From NCBI GenBank assembly GCA_902506225.1, contig LR733345.1:868001-932000 (forward strand): DNA of 64,000 bases, in the 5' to 3' direction. Position numbers and translations under genes: made by a program. The first letter of the stretch is position 1. Each line of letters begins with the position of its first letter. This stretch comes from Faucicola sp902506225. Its GTDB lineage: Bacteria; Pseudomonadota; Gammaproteobacteria; Pseudomonadales; Moraxellaceae. Shown piece by piece: positions 34,643-41,969 of the stretch. The notes below the pieces were generated by a model. It searched no databases. It had not been told where the DNA came from and saw only the letters and a list, made by a program, of their open reading frames with translations.

Positions 34643-35122
34643 ATGAAAGTTTGGCATTTATTTTTGGGGCTGGTGGCAGGCTTGGGCATCCCGATTCAAG
34701 CAGCGATTAATACTAGATTGGGCGCAATGTTTGGTGGTCAACCGTTAATGGCAGCATTTGTATCGTTTACGGTTGGCGCGCTATTATTGTTCTTGGTGTC
34801 TTTGCTATTTGTCGATTGGCAAGCGGTGCAATCGGGTCTATCAGACATGCAAATCAGTGATTGGTGGAAATGGCTTGGCGGTGCGCTGGGCGCGTTTTTT
34901 GTTTTTGCATCGATTTTTTTAGCGCCAAAAATCGGTGTTGCCAATACCGTGTTTTTATTTATTTTAGGTCAGCTGGTCATGGGCATGGTGGTGGATAGCT
35001 TGGGTTTATTTGGTATGCCTGTTAAAACCCTGCATTGGAGTAAATTTTTGGGGATTGTATTGATGCTGGTGGGCGTATCGTTTTTTATGTTTGGACAAAA
35101 ATGGTTTGTTAAGTCGTCATAA
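34643..35122 (+). CDS. DMT-superfamily YdcZ-like (DUF606) membrane protein
   Basis: The 159-residue protein has five hydrophobic segments. It begins LFLGLVAGLGIPIQAAINTRLG, the characteristic DUF606 start, and continues with AFVSFTVGALLLFLVSLLF, KWLGGALGAFFVFASIFLAPKIG and LGQLVMGMVVDSLGLFG. DUF606 proteins are half-size relatives of drug/metabolite transporters and act as dimers. The substrate is unknown. It follows epmA by 30 bases and is convergent with the next gene. Confidence 0.85.
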   Translation: MKVWHLFLGLVAGLGIPIQAAINTRLGAMFGGQPLMAAFVSFTVGALLLFLVSLLFVDWQAVQSGLSDMQISDWWKWLGGALGAFFVFASIFLAPKIGVANTVFLFILGQLVMGMVVDSLGLFGMPVKTLHWSKFLGIVLMLVGVSFFMFGQKWFVKSS

Positions 35123-35135
35123 GGCTATTTTTAGG

Positions 35136-35819
35136 TCAATGTTCAAATCCAATCGCTAATTGCTGGATGTAGTCATTGAATTTGTGTTCATCTTGCGAAG
35201 CAATCATAAAGGCATTGGGAATAGACTCATCCATACCCAGTAACATCACCACGCCAAACTCCTCAGCTTGAAAATAGCGCTCATGCGGTTGACGCAGTTC
35301 GATGATTTCACTGGCTAAACTTTCTAATTTTTGTGCCAAATTCTGTGGGATTGTGATGCCATCAAAATCATAAACTTGGGCATGATAGGTTAGTCCGCCA
35401 TTGACGCCATTAATAATCGCTTGCGCCAGTAAGAACTCCGCTAACAGTAATTCATCAAACCAATGAATTTCGCTTTGTTCAATCGCATCAAAGTTGCGAC
35501 TCATTTGCACCATCGGGTTATGCTGCTTTTTTGGACTTAGGTCATCTATATGAATGCCCCAAACGCCGTCATTGTCGCAGGTTTTACCAATGACAAGATG
35601 GTCGCCCAAGCGTTCTAACGGCAATAAGCCAAGGTGATTAAAGCCACTATTGAGACTAGCGATATTGCCTAAAGCCAATAAATAGTGATACAAACCTGCA
35701 GGTAATTGAACGCCCAAGGCCTGCTCATTTTGCTCAATCATCGCCTGACTGACACCCAGAGGTTCGGGGTGATTTTCCAGTTGATACAATAACTTAATAG
35801 CACGAATAGGGTTTAGCAT
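35136..35819 (-). CDS. SMI1/KNR4 (SUKH)-like protein
   Basis: The 227-residue cytoplasmic protein begins MLNPIRAIKLLYQLENHPEP. The segment EQNEQALGVQLPAGLYHYLLALGNIASLNSGF with a later GVWGIHIDD resembles the SMI1/KNR4 fold, where a short helix pair precedes LP..y..fl...N. This fold is frequent in contact-dependent toxin immunity proteins but also occurs in housekeeping proteins. No toxin gene is nearby, so immunity is not supported here. The ATG at 35819 overlaps the end of the upstream gene. A TTG two codons earlier is an alternative. Confidence 0.5.
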   Translation of the reverse strand: MLNPIRAIKLLYQLENHPEPLGVSQAMIEQNEQALGVQLPAGLYHYLLALGNIASLNSGFNHLGLLPLERLGDHLVIGKTCDNDGVWGIHIDDLSPKKQHNPMVQMSRNFDAIEQSEIHWFDELLLAEFLLAQAIINGVNGGLTYHAQVYDFDGITIPQNLAQKLESLASEIIELRQPHERYFQAEEFGVVMLLGMDESIPNAFMIASQDEHKFNDYIQQLAIGFEH

Positions 35820-35825
35820 AATCAA

Positions 35826-36287
35826 CTAGCGAATCCAAGCATTTAAAATATTGGCGAAGGCTTGTTTGTCTTTGTCGCTATAAGGCGCTTGTCCGCCTTG
35901 CTGTGAAGGTTCTAACACGCCCGTACTACGCATGGTATCCATAAAATCACGCATATTAAGCTTTTGCTTGATGTTGTTTTTGTCATACACAAAACCGCGA
36001 GACGTCGCCACCTTAGCGCCTTTTTCAATGCAGTCATTGGCGAGGGGGATATCGCTGGTGATGACCACGTCGCCCGCCACACAGTGCGCTGCGATATAGT
36101 CATCGGCTTTATCAAAACCGCCTTCAACCACTGTCATTTGCAAAACTGGCAACCGCGGCAAAGCAATGGCACGATTGGCGACAAAAATCGTGGTTGTCTG
36201 CGTGCGCTCCGCGGTTTTGATGATGATTTGCTTGGCAATATTGGGAATTGCGTCAGCGTCTATCCACAGGGTAATTTTTGCTGTCAT
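35826..36287 (-). CDS. YaiI/YqxD family (DUF188) protein
   Basis: The protein has about 153 residues with the family motifs LWIDADAIPNIAKQII, ADDYIAAHCVAGDVVITSDIPLANDCIEKGA and RGFVYDKNNIKQKLNMRDFMDTMRSTG. The Asp-rich motifs recall PIN-like nuclease folds, but no activity is firmly established. The ATG at 36287 is preferred; a GTG three codons upstream is possible. It is packed between the sulfurtransferase-like gene (17 bases) and the SMI1-like gene and is probably cotranscribed with both. Confidence 0.85.
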   Translation of the reverse strand: MTAKITLWIDADAIPNIAKQIIIKTAERTQTTTIFVANRAIALPRLPVLQMTVVEGGFDKADDYIAAHCVAGDVVITSDIPLANDCIEKGAKVATSRGFVYDKNNIKQKLNMRDFMDTMRSTGVLEPSQQGGQAPYSDKDKQAFANILNAWIR

Positions 36288-36304
36288 GGCTTTCACTAAA
36301 AGTT

Positions 36305-36637
36305 TTAGTCGTCTAGCAAATCAAGCTGTTTGGCAGATTGGAATAATACGTTTGAGCGGTTGCCCGAACGGCAGAACATAAACACGGGTTTTTCTGCTTG
36401 ATTAAAAATCTCGGCAAACTGTTCAACTTGCTCACGGGTTAATTGACCACCAACGACCGGTAGATAATGATAGGCGAGCCCTGCTTGCTGTGCTTTAGTA
36501 GCGATATCCGTTTGTAGCGGTTGGTTGGGTTCTTCGCCATCGGGGCGGTTGTTGATGATGGTTTTAAAACCTTGCGCTTGAATTTGAGCAACTTGCTGTG
36601 GCTCAATTTGACCATAAAAAGCAGTATTGTTTGGCAT
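36305..36637 (-). CDS. TIGR01244/DUF442 family sulfurtransferase or phosphatase-like protein
   Basis: The 110-residue protein has the PTP-like loop Cys89-Arg-Ser-Gly-Asn-Arg94 in FMFCRSGNRS. Upstream are the family segments YGQIEPQQVAQIQAQGF, IINNRPDGEEPNQP and YHYLPVVGGQLT. This domain is often fused to or encoded beside persulfide-dioxygenase-like beta-lactamase-fold proteins and rhodaneses. Here it sits in the same direction as, and 77 bases downstream of, the SulP gene in the BigR cluster. A thiol/persulfide role is therefore likely by context. AAGGAAA precedes the start. Confidence 0.82.
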   Translation of the reverse strand: MPNNTAFYGQIEPQQVAQIQAQGFKTIINNRPDGEEPNQPLQTDIATKAQQAGLAYHYLPVVGGQLTREQVEQFAEIFNQAEKPVFMFCRSGNRSNVLFQSAKQLDLLDD

Positions 36638-36714
36638 GTTGTGTTTCCTTATAAAGTTAGCGTTATAAAATTAGCGTTGATTATTCATGTTTTTACTGAC
36701 TGCGACAAGTATAT

Positions 36715-38430
36715 TTATTGGGTTAATTGTTTAACCGCTTGTTGCGTACTTAAAAATACCTTGCCTGTTAATTTTTGAATCACATCGGTTTTTTCAATCA
36801 CATCCATCACAGGCCCTTTGACTTCCGAAAAATGTAGTGCGATAGCTTGAGCTGCCAAATTTTGGTTTAAATTGATGAGCATATCTTGTGCGGTCAAATC
36901 AATATGATTGACTGCCGACAACATCAGCACCAGATTTTTTGTCTGTGAATGACTGACAATCGCCTGCTCAATAAACTGTAGCACTGACTGGGCATTCCCA
37001 TAAAACAGGCTTTCATCAATACGAATGATCAACAAATCATCAAACTGGGTCACTGCATGGCGTGCAACATTACGAAAATGCCCGGTATCACCAATTTGAC
37101 CCACAATCGCGATATGCGGGTGGCTGGTTTGCCAAATCAAGCCTGCAAAGGAGGCAAACAGCCCCAGCACCAAGCCAATATTTAGCCCAAACAATAACAC
37201 ACCTGTGAGTGCCACGCCAAATGCCAGCGCATCGAGTTTGTCATAGCGCAGCGCTTGCTTGAGCGTTTGTACATCAATCAGGCTGATAATCACTGACATG
37301 ATCGTAGCGCCCAATATAGCATAGGGGAGTGGCTCTAAAGTCTGGCTAAAAAACAGCAGCACCAATGCCATCACCAGTACCGATAACATACTGGCAAGGG
37401 GACTTTGCGCGCCTGCATCGACATTTACCGCGGTGCGTGAGAAGCCACCGACAATGGTAAACGACTGAAAAAACGCCCCTGCGATATTGGCAAAGCCCAA
37501 GCCTTTAAGTTCCAGATTAGCATCGTAAGCTTCATGGCGTTGTCGCGCAAATGAGCTGGCAACCGAGTTGCTAGAGACAAACGCAATCAGCGCCATCAAT
37601 CCTGCTGCAGGTAATAAATTAATGAGTTCAACGGGCGAAATCTGATAAAACGGCAGCACAAAATGCGGCAAACCACTGGGTACATCCGCCACCGTGCGAA
37701 TACCGATAGCGGCAAAGTTGCCAACTTGACTGGCGATAATACCGATTGCCAGTACCCCAAGGGGTAACATACGCGTGATGACCTCAATGACTTTGGGAGC
37801 CAATAAAGGCTTGAGCCAAGTTTTAAGATAATAGCGGTTGATAAACAGTACGGTGAATGCCACAACACCAACCATCAAGGTGGGCACGTGCAACTCACGG
37901 CGATGAAACAAAAAGGTTTCAACATTCTCTAGCAGTGAATTGCCACTGATCGCGATACCCGTCACATATTTGATTTGCCCGACCAAAATCAAAATCGCCG
38001 CGCCACTAATAAACCCTGCCGTCACGCCACGGCTAATAAACTGGGTAATCCAGCCGAGCCGAAACACGCTTGCTAGCCACAATAGTGCCCCTGTTATCAG
38101 CGCCAAAAACGACGCCATAATGGCATAATGCATCGGCGGTAATTCGCTATAGGGCTGCAGCGCTTGTGCGGTCATAATCGCCGTAATCGCCACAGGACCG
38201 ACGGCATTGACCGAGCTTGCGCCAATCCATGCATACACCAGTACCGGCACAATCGCTGAATATAACCCATATACCGGGGGCAAACCCGACAGCATGGCAT
38301 AGCCCAAACTTTGCGGAATCACCAAAATACCCACAATAATGCCCGCCAACAAATCTTGACTAAGATTTGCCTTGTTATAGTGCGTTACCCAGTGGGGTAA
38401 GCGTCGCAAGTTGGCTAAATGTAATGGCAA
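36715..38430 (-). CDS. SulP-family anion transporter with C-terminal STAS domain
   Basis: The 571-residue inner-membrane protein has about 12-14 hydrophobic segments with the SulP signature LAGIIVGILVIPQSLGYAMLSGLPPVYGLYS near residues 28-58. It ends in a STAS domain from about residue 440 (DDLLIIRIDESLFYGNAQSVLQFIEQ and LVLMLSAVNHIDLTAQDML). Substrates in the family include sulfate, bicarbonate and dicarboxylates. The start is TTG at 38430, preceded by AGGA at suitable distance; there is no ATG near the N-terminus. It lies 78 bases downstream of the BigR-type repressor. In other bigR clusters a TauE-type permease occupies a comparable slot, so sulfite or sulfate movement is a reasonable inference. 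Confidence 0.9.
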   Translation of the reverse strand: MPLHLANLRRLPHWVTHYNKANLSQDLLAGIIVGILVIPQSLGYAMLSGLPPVYGLYSAIVPVLVYAWIGASSVNAVGPVAITAIMTAQALQPYSELPPMHYAIMASFLALITGALLWLASVFRLGWITQFISRGVTAGFISGAAILILVGQIKYVTGIAISGNSLLENVETFLFHRRELHVPTLMVGVVAFTVLFINRYYLKTWLKPLLAPKVIEVITRMLPLGVLAIGIIASQVGNFAAIGIRTVADVPSGLPHFVLPFYQISPVELINLLPAAGLMALIAFVSSNSVASSFARQRHEAYDANLELKGLGFANIAGAFFQSFTIVGGFSRTAVNVDAGAQSPLASMLSVLVMALVLLFFSQTLEPLPYAILGATIMSVIISLIDVQTLKQALRYDKLDALAFGVALTGVLLFGLNIGLVLGLFASFAGLIWQTSHPHIAIVGQIGDTGHFRNVARHAVTQFDDLLIIRIDESLFYGNAQSVLQFIEQAIVSHSQTKNLVLMLSAVNHIDLTAQDMLINLNQNLAAQAIALHFSEVKGPVMDVIEKTDVIQKLTGKVFLSTQQAVKQLTQ

Positions 38431-38508
38431 GGTGGTTATCCTGATACAGTGGTTACTCTGATAAATTAGTGTCCGATAAATTGGCAGACTGGTTAGCTTT
38501 AGATTTAA

Positions 38509-38859
38509 TTATTTCGTCTGACAAAAGCGATCATACAGTACATTGAGGATTGCCAAAGCATCCTCACTGGCGACTGAATAATAAATTTGTTTGCCCTCGC
38601 GGCGGGTGTTGACCAAACCATCTTTACGCAAAATCCCCAATTGCTGCGACAGACTTGGTTGACCGAGTCCCACTTTCTCTTCAAGCTGGCTCACACAATG
38701 CTCACCTTGCGTCAATTGACACAGCAGCATCAAGCGGTCAGGATGAGATAACGACTTTAACAACTGGCTGGCTTTTCCTGCAGCAGCGTGCATTTGCTCG
38801 AGCATGGTTGCATCCATCGACACAGGCGCATCGGACTGCGGTTCGGCAATTTCAGACAT
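38509..38859 (-). CDS. bigR: ArsR-family persulfide-responsive repressor (BigR/SqrR type)
   Basis: The 116-residue winged-helix repressor has the ArsR DNA-binding segment VGLGQPSLSQQLGILRKDGLV and wing NTRREGKQIYYSV. Cys47 (LMLLCQLTQG) and Cys113 (YDRFCQTK) are 66 residues apart, the spacing of the redox-sensing pair Cys42/Cys108 of Xylella BigR; a third Cys55 is extra. No metal-binding ELCVCDL motif is present, so this is a dithiol and not an arsenic/metal sensor. It diverges from the persulfide-dioxygenase-like gene across an AT-rich region with a palindrome at 38986-39002. Reactive sulfur should oxidise it to a tri- or tetrasulfide and derepress both sides. Confidence 0.88.
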   Translation of the reverse strand: MSEIAEPQSDAPVSMDATMLEQMHAAAGKASQLLKSLSHPDRLMLLCQLTQGEHCVSQLEEKVGLGQPSLSQQLGILRKDGLVNTRREGKQIYYSVASEDALAILNVLYDRFCQTK

Positions 38860-38985
38860 GACTTTCCCCCCAAGGTATTTTGATGGCTAATACGCAATCG
38901 CTAATACTAAGTGCTGCTACCATCAAACTTATCACATAATTTTAAAATCAATAAACGTTTGCGCCAATACAATATATTGAAAAAC

Positions 38986-39002
38986 ATATTATAAAATAAT
39001 AT
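38986..39002. promoter_or_regulatory. Candidate operator for the BigR-type repressor
   Basis: ATATTAT-AAA-ATAATAT is a perfect 7-bp inverted repeat with a 3-base spacer, embedded in a longer AT-rich tract. It lies between the divergent repressor and dioxygenase-like genes. BigR/SqrR operators are AT-rich palindromes, so position and form agree; binding is inferred. Confidence 0.5.
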
Positions 39003-39116
39003 AATGAATTGAGTAACGCCTTGCAATGCGGCTATTATACAAAAGTATAAAGTGTTTTTTCAGTTGAAATTGCCATAAAGATATGCCAAAAGCGTTTTTA
39101 GATAACAGGAAAACTT

Positions 39117-39998
39117 ATGAACATTCATTCTTTTTTAGACAAAGACACTGAAACTTTTACCCACGTCCTAGTCGATACAGCTAGCAAACACTGTGCCATC
39201 ATCGACCCAGTATTGGATTTTGACCCCGCAGCCGGCAAAATTAGCTATGACAATGCCAATAACGTCATTGGGTTTGTCAAATCACAAGGGTTGACCTTGG
39301 ACTATATCATCGAAACCCATGCCCATGCCGATCATTTATCGTCCGCGCCTTATATCAAAGCACAATTAGGCGGCAAAATAGTGATGGGTAAATATATCGA
39401 TAAGGTGCAAAAAACCTTTAAAACCATTTTTAACTTTGACGACCTAGCCACCGATGCCAGTCAATTTGATATTTTGACTGAGGAAGGCAGCGAGTTAACA
39501 CTGGGTGATTTGAGCATTACAGCCATGCATGTACCGGGTCATACCCCAGCCGATATGGCATATAAAGTGACGGATAAAAGCGCAGGCAAAGAAAAAATTG
39601 CGGTATTCGTCGGTGATACTATTTTTGCCCCTGATGTCGGCTCTGCACGCTGTGACTTTCCCCATGGTAGTGCCGAAGATTTGTATGACTCGATTCAGCG
39701 TTTATTAGCCTTGCCCGATGATACCCTGCTGTACCTTTGCCATGATTACCCACCCAAGGGCGGGCGTGAGCATATCGCAACGGTTTGTGTCGGTGAGCAA
39801 AAATTACGCAACATTCATGTCAAACAAGGCACACCTAAAGCAGAATTTGTACGAATGCGTAACCAACGTGACAAAACACTTGCAATGCCACGTTTGATTT
39901 TGCCATCGGTACAAGTTAACATCAATGCAGGTGAATTGCCAAAACCAGAAGACAATGGCGTTCGCTACCTTAAAATTCCCTTAAATCAATTATCATAA
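39117..39998 (+). CDS. Metallo-beta-lactamase-fold persulfide dioxygenase-like protein (Blh/ETHE1-related)
   Basis: The 293-residue protein has the motif ETHAHADHLSS (His68, His70, Asp72, His73). It also has VPGHTPADMAYKV, VFVGDTIFAPDVGSARCDFP and YLCHDYPP. These features match the Blh/ETHE1-like group that oxidises glutathione persulfide to sulfite using a single iron. The divergent BigR-type repressor and the following DUF2892 gene reproduce the bigR-blh gene neighbourhood. It has no rhodanese domain. An AGGA box precedes the ATG. It probably forms an operon with the DUF2892 gene 17 bases downstream. Confidence 0.9.
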   Translation: MNIHSFLDKDTETFTHVLVDTASKHCAIIDPVLDFDPAAGKISYDNANNVIGFVKSQGLTLDYIIETHAHADHLSSAPYIKAQLGGKIVMGKYIDKVQKTFKTIFNFDDLATDASQFDILTEEGSELTLGDLSITAMHVPGHTPADMAYKVTDKSAGKEKIAVFVGDTIFAPDVGSARCDFPHGSAEDLYDSIQRLLALPDDTLLYLCHDYPPKGGREHIATVCVGEQKLRNIHVKQGTPKAEFVRMRNQRDKTLAMPRLILPSVQVNINAGELPKPEDNGVRYLKIPLNQLS

Positions 39999-40015
39999 AA
40001 TAAGGAAAATAATAA

Positions 40016-40216
40016 ATGAAAACCAACGTGGGCAACAAAGAGCGTATCGCGCGCGTGATTGCGGGTCTTGCAATCTTAAAATCGTCAAAATCAAAAAAAA
40101 TGAAATTATTCGCCCTAGCGCCTTTAGTTTCAGGGGCGACAGGTTATTGTCCTTGTTATAGCAAGCTTGGTATCAATACCGCTAAATCAGCAGCAGATAG
40201 CAAAAAAACACGCTAA
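40016..40216 (+). CDS. DUF2892 (YgaP-like membrane domain) protein, possibly frameshifted
   Basis: The 66-residue protein starts MKTNVGNKERIARVIAGLAI and ends its domain with TGYCPCYSKLGINT, the signature of DUF2892, which elsewhere is fused to rhodanese domains. The central hydrophobic stretch is weaker than usual (KSSKSKKMKLFALAPL). AAGGAA precedes the ATG. The stop codon lies only four codons after a run of seven A residues (40202-40208). In the +1 frame the same DNA continues for 77 more codons as a charged helix. So the gene is either frameshifted, subject to slippage, or truly short. Confidence 0.8.
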   Translation: MKTNVGNKERIARVIAGLAILKSSKSKKMKLFALAPLVSGATGYCPCYSKLGINTAKSAADSKKTR

Positions 40217-40439
40217 AGCGCAATCCAAAGACCACGCGAAAGCTAGCGCTGATGACAAAAGCACCGTGATTGACAGTGTCATGCAAACAGCTGAAACCTT
40301 AAAAGAAACAGTTCAAGAAAAAGCAGCCACGCTTAAAGAGACTGCTCAGGAAAAAATAGAAGAACTTGCAGACGCCAAGAAAGCTGACGATGCAGACAAG
40401 GCGGAAAAGTCAGAACAATCAGAAAAAAAAGAGGCTTAA
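40167..40439 (+). CDS. Lys/Glu/Ala-rich helical extension in the +1 frame behind the DUF2892 domain
   Basis: This frame has no plausible start of its own: only a TTG at 40167, without a ribosome binding site and inside the DUF2892 gene. From the A7 run onward it encodes HAKAQSKDHAKASADDKST followed by repeated amphipathic helices (TLKETVQEKAATLKETAQEK) and an acidic/basic tail ending KKEA. The composition resembles late-embryogenesis-abundant or apolipoprotein-like helices. Removing one A from the run joins it to the DUF2892 protein as one ~140-residue product. I treat it as the displaced 3' part of that gene. A terminator follows at 40499. Confidence 0.5.
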   Translation: MVSIPLNQQQIAKKHAKAQSKDHAKASADDKSTVIDSVMQTAETLKETVQEKAATLKETAQEKIEELADAKKADDADKAEKSEQSEKKEA

Positions 40440-40498
40440 TCTAGGCGGCTTTAATTTAAGCGAATGTGACATTCGTTATAGCCTAATAAAAGACTGAG

Positions 40499-40526
40499 AA
40501 AAGGCATCCGTTTGGGTGCCTTTTTT
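40499..40526 (+). terminator. Rho-independent terminator after the DUF2892 locus
   Basis: AAGGCATCC-GTTT-GGGTGCCTT (40501-40522) is preceded by A residues and followed by T6. A second small hairpin CGAATG-TGA-CATTCG lies about 40 bases upstream. Confidence 0.82.
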
Positions 40527-40568
40527 CGTTATACTAGCTTTTATCATCCTCAAGACAAACACAACTCA

Positions 40569-41213
40569 ATGAAAAATACAGCGGTCAAATTTTGCGGCTT
40601 TACCCAACTTCAAGATATTACAAATGCGGTCAATCTTGGCGTCGATGCGGTGGGTTTTGTATTTTATGAGCCAAGTCCGCGAGCGGTGACCGCCGAGCAA
40701 GCCTGTGAGCTTGCCAAAGCGGTGCCTGCGTTTACCACCTTGGTGGCACTCGTGGTTAATATGCCAGAGCAAGAATTGGTTTATCTATCGCATCACGTGC
40801 CATTTGATATCATACAGTTTCACGGGGATGAATCGCCGCGAGAATGCAAGCTGATGGCGGATAGAATCAATAAACGCTGGATAAAGGCATTACGCATCAG
40901 CCATGATGACACCACGGAGACGATTGTCACCCAAATCCAAGCGCTTAAAGACTTTGGCGCGTGTAGCGTGCTACTTGACGCCTATCATCCCGATAAATTT
41001 GGCGGTACAGGTGATAGCTTTGATTGGGATAAAATCCCCAACCACTCGCCGTTACCGATTATTCTGGCTGGTGGATTGACGGCGGATAACGTGGGCGAAG
41101 CGATTGCCAAAACCAATGTCTATGGCGTGGATGTCAGTGGCGGCATTGAGGCAGCAAAAGGGGTGAAAAGTTTGCAGAAAATGACAGGTTTCTTAGCTAA
41201 AGTGAGGAATTAA
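40569..41213 (+). CDS. trpF: Phosphoribosylanthranilate isomerase
   Basis: TrpF catalyses the Amadori rearrangement in tryptophan synthesis. The 214-residue TIM barrel starts at the ATG at 40569 (MKNTAVKFCGFTQLQD); the catalytic Cys lies in KFCGF. Further motifs are GFVFYEPSPRAVTAEQA, IIQFHGDE, LLDAYHPDKFGGTGDSFDW with the catalytic Asp, IILAGGLTADNV and YGVDVSGGIEAAKGVK. The open frame reaches further upstream but over the preceding terminator. The stop codon abuts the next start (TAAATG), so translation is probably coupled. Confidence 0.95.
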   Translation: MKNTAVKFCGFTQLQDITNAVNLGVDAVGFVFYEPSPRAVTAEQACELAKAVPAFTTLVALVVNMPEQELVYLSHHVPFDIIQFHGDESPRECKLMADRINKRWIKALRISHDDTTETIVTQIQALKDFGACSVLLDAYHPDKFGGTGDSFDWDKIPNHSPLPIILAGGLTADNVGEAIAKTNVYGVDVSGGIEAAKGVKSLQKMTGFLAKVRN

Positions 41214-41867
41214 ATGAGTATCGGTAAAATTGTACGCTGGCACGATGACAAAGGTTTTGGCTTTGTAAAATCTGATGATTTGGATAAAGATGTATTTGTG
41301 CATATTTCGGCTTTTCCGCCTAATTCACTTCGTCCAAAAGTTGGTGATGATGTCGTTTTTCAAGTTGAAAATACGCCAAAAGGGTTACAGGTGACTAGAG
41401 CAAGATATCAAAATCAATTAAATGATAATGTTTCGACAAATGCTCAAAAAGGAAACCTTTACTTAGAATTAGAGCGAGATGACAATATTTCTCAACATAA
41501 AGATAGTAATATGTCTTTCCCAAAAAAATCCCATAGCCATAGACAATCAAAATTACCAAATAATAAGCCAAAAGGTTTATTTAGTTCTCTATTTGGTCTT
41601 TTAGCAATTGCTTGCCTTATCTATTACGGCTATCAGAATTTGTCAAATCGTTCAGAATATACTAATTCGCAAGCATCTAAACAAACACTTGCTAATATAG
41701 AGCAACAAAAATCGGTTAGTAATACAAATTTCAAATGTGATGGCAGGCAACATTGTAGCCAAATGAATTCACGTGAAGAAGCTGAATGGTTTTCACAAAA
41801 TTGCCCTGATACCAAAATGGATGGTGATAAGGATGGTGATGTCTGTGAGAACGATAGTCGTTGGTAA
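41214..41867 (+). CDS. Cold-shock domain protein with transmembrane segment and excalibur domain
   Basis: The 217-residue protein has three parts. Residues 1-65 are a cold-shock domain with the RNP motif KGFGFVKS and VFVHISAF. A single hydrophobic segment lies near residue 125-140 (LFSSLFGLLAIACLIYYGY). The C-terminus (from CDGRQHCSQMNSREEAEWF to MDGDKDGDVCEN) is an excalibur calcium-binding motif with its DxDxDGxxCE loop. This puts a nucleic-acid-binding domain in the cytoplasm and a calcium motif outside. The domain combination occurs in other gammaproteobacteria, but its role is unknown. The codons are more AT-rich than in trpF and trpB, suggesting later insertion into the trp cluster. Confidence 0.85.
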   Translation: MSIGKIVRWHDDKGFGFVKSDDLDKDVFVHISAFPPNSLRPKVGDDVVFQVENTPKGLQVTRARYQNQLNDNVSTNAQKGNLYLELERDDNISQHKDSNMSFPKKSHSHRQSKLPNNKPKGLFSSLFGLLAIACLIYYGYQNLSNRSEYTNSQASKQTLANIEQQKSVSNTNFKCDGRQHCSQMNSREEAEWFSQNCPDTKMDGDKDGDVCENDSRW

Positions 41868-41969
41868 CATTTTAAATAAGTCAAACATTAGCATTGCTAT
41901 TTTAGCAAAATACTTTATACTAACGTACTAGTATAATAGAACGTAAGACTTTATGATGGACGAATTACA

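Noticed and set aside
35136..35819. SMI1-like gene as toxin immunity protein
   Set aside because: No toxin, polymorphic toxin cassette or secretion gene lies nearby. The neighbours are housekeeping or sulfur genes.
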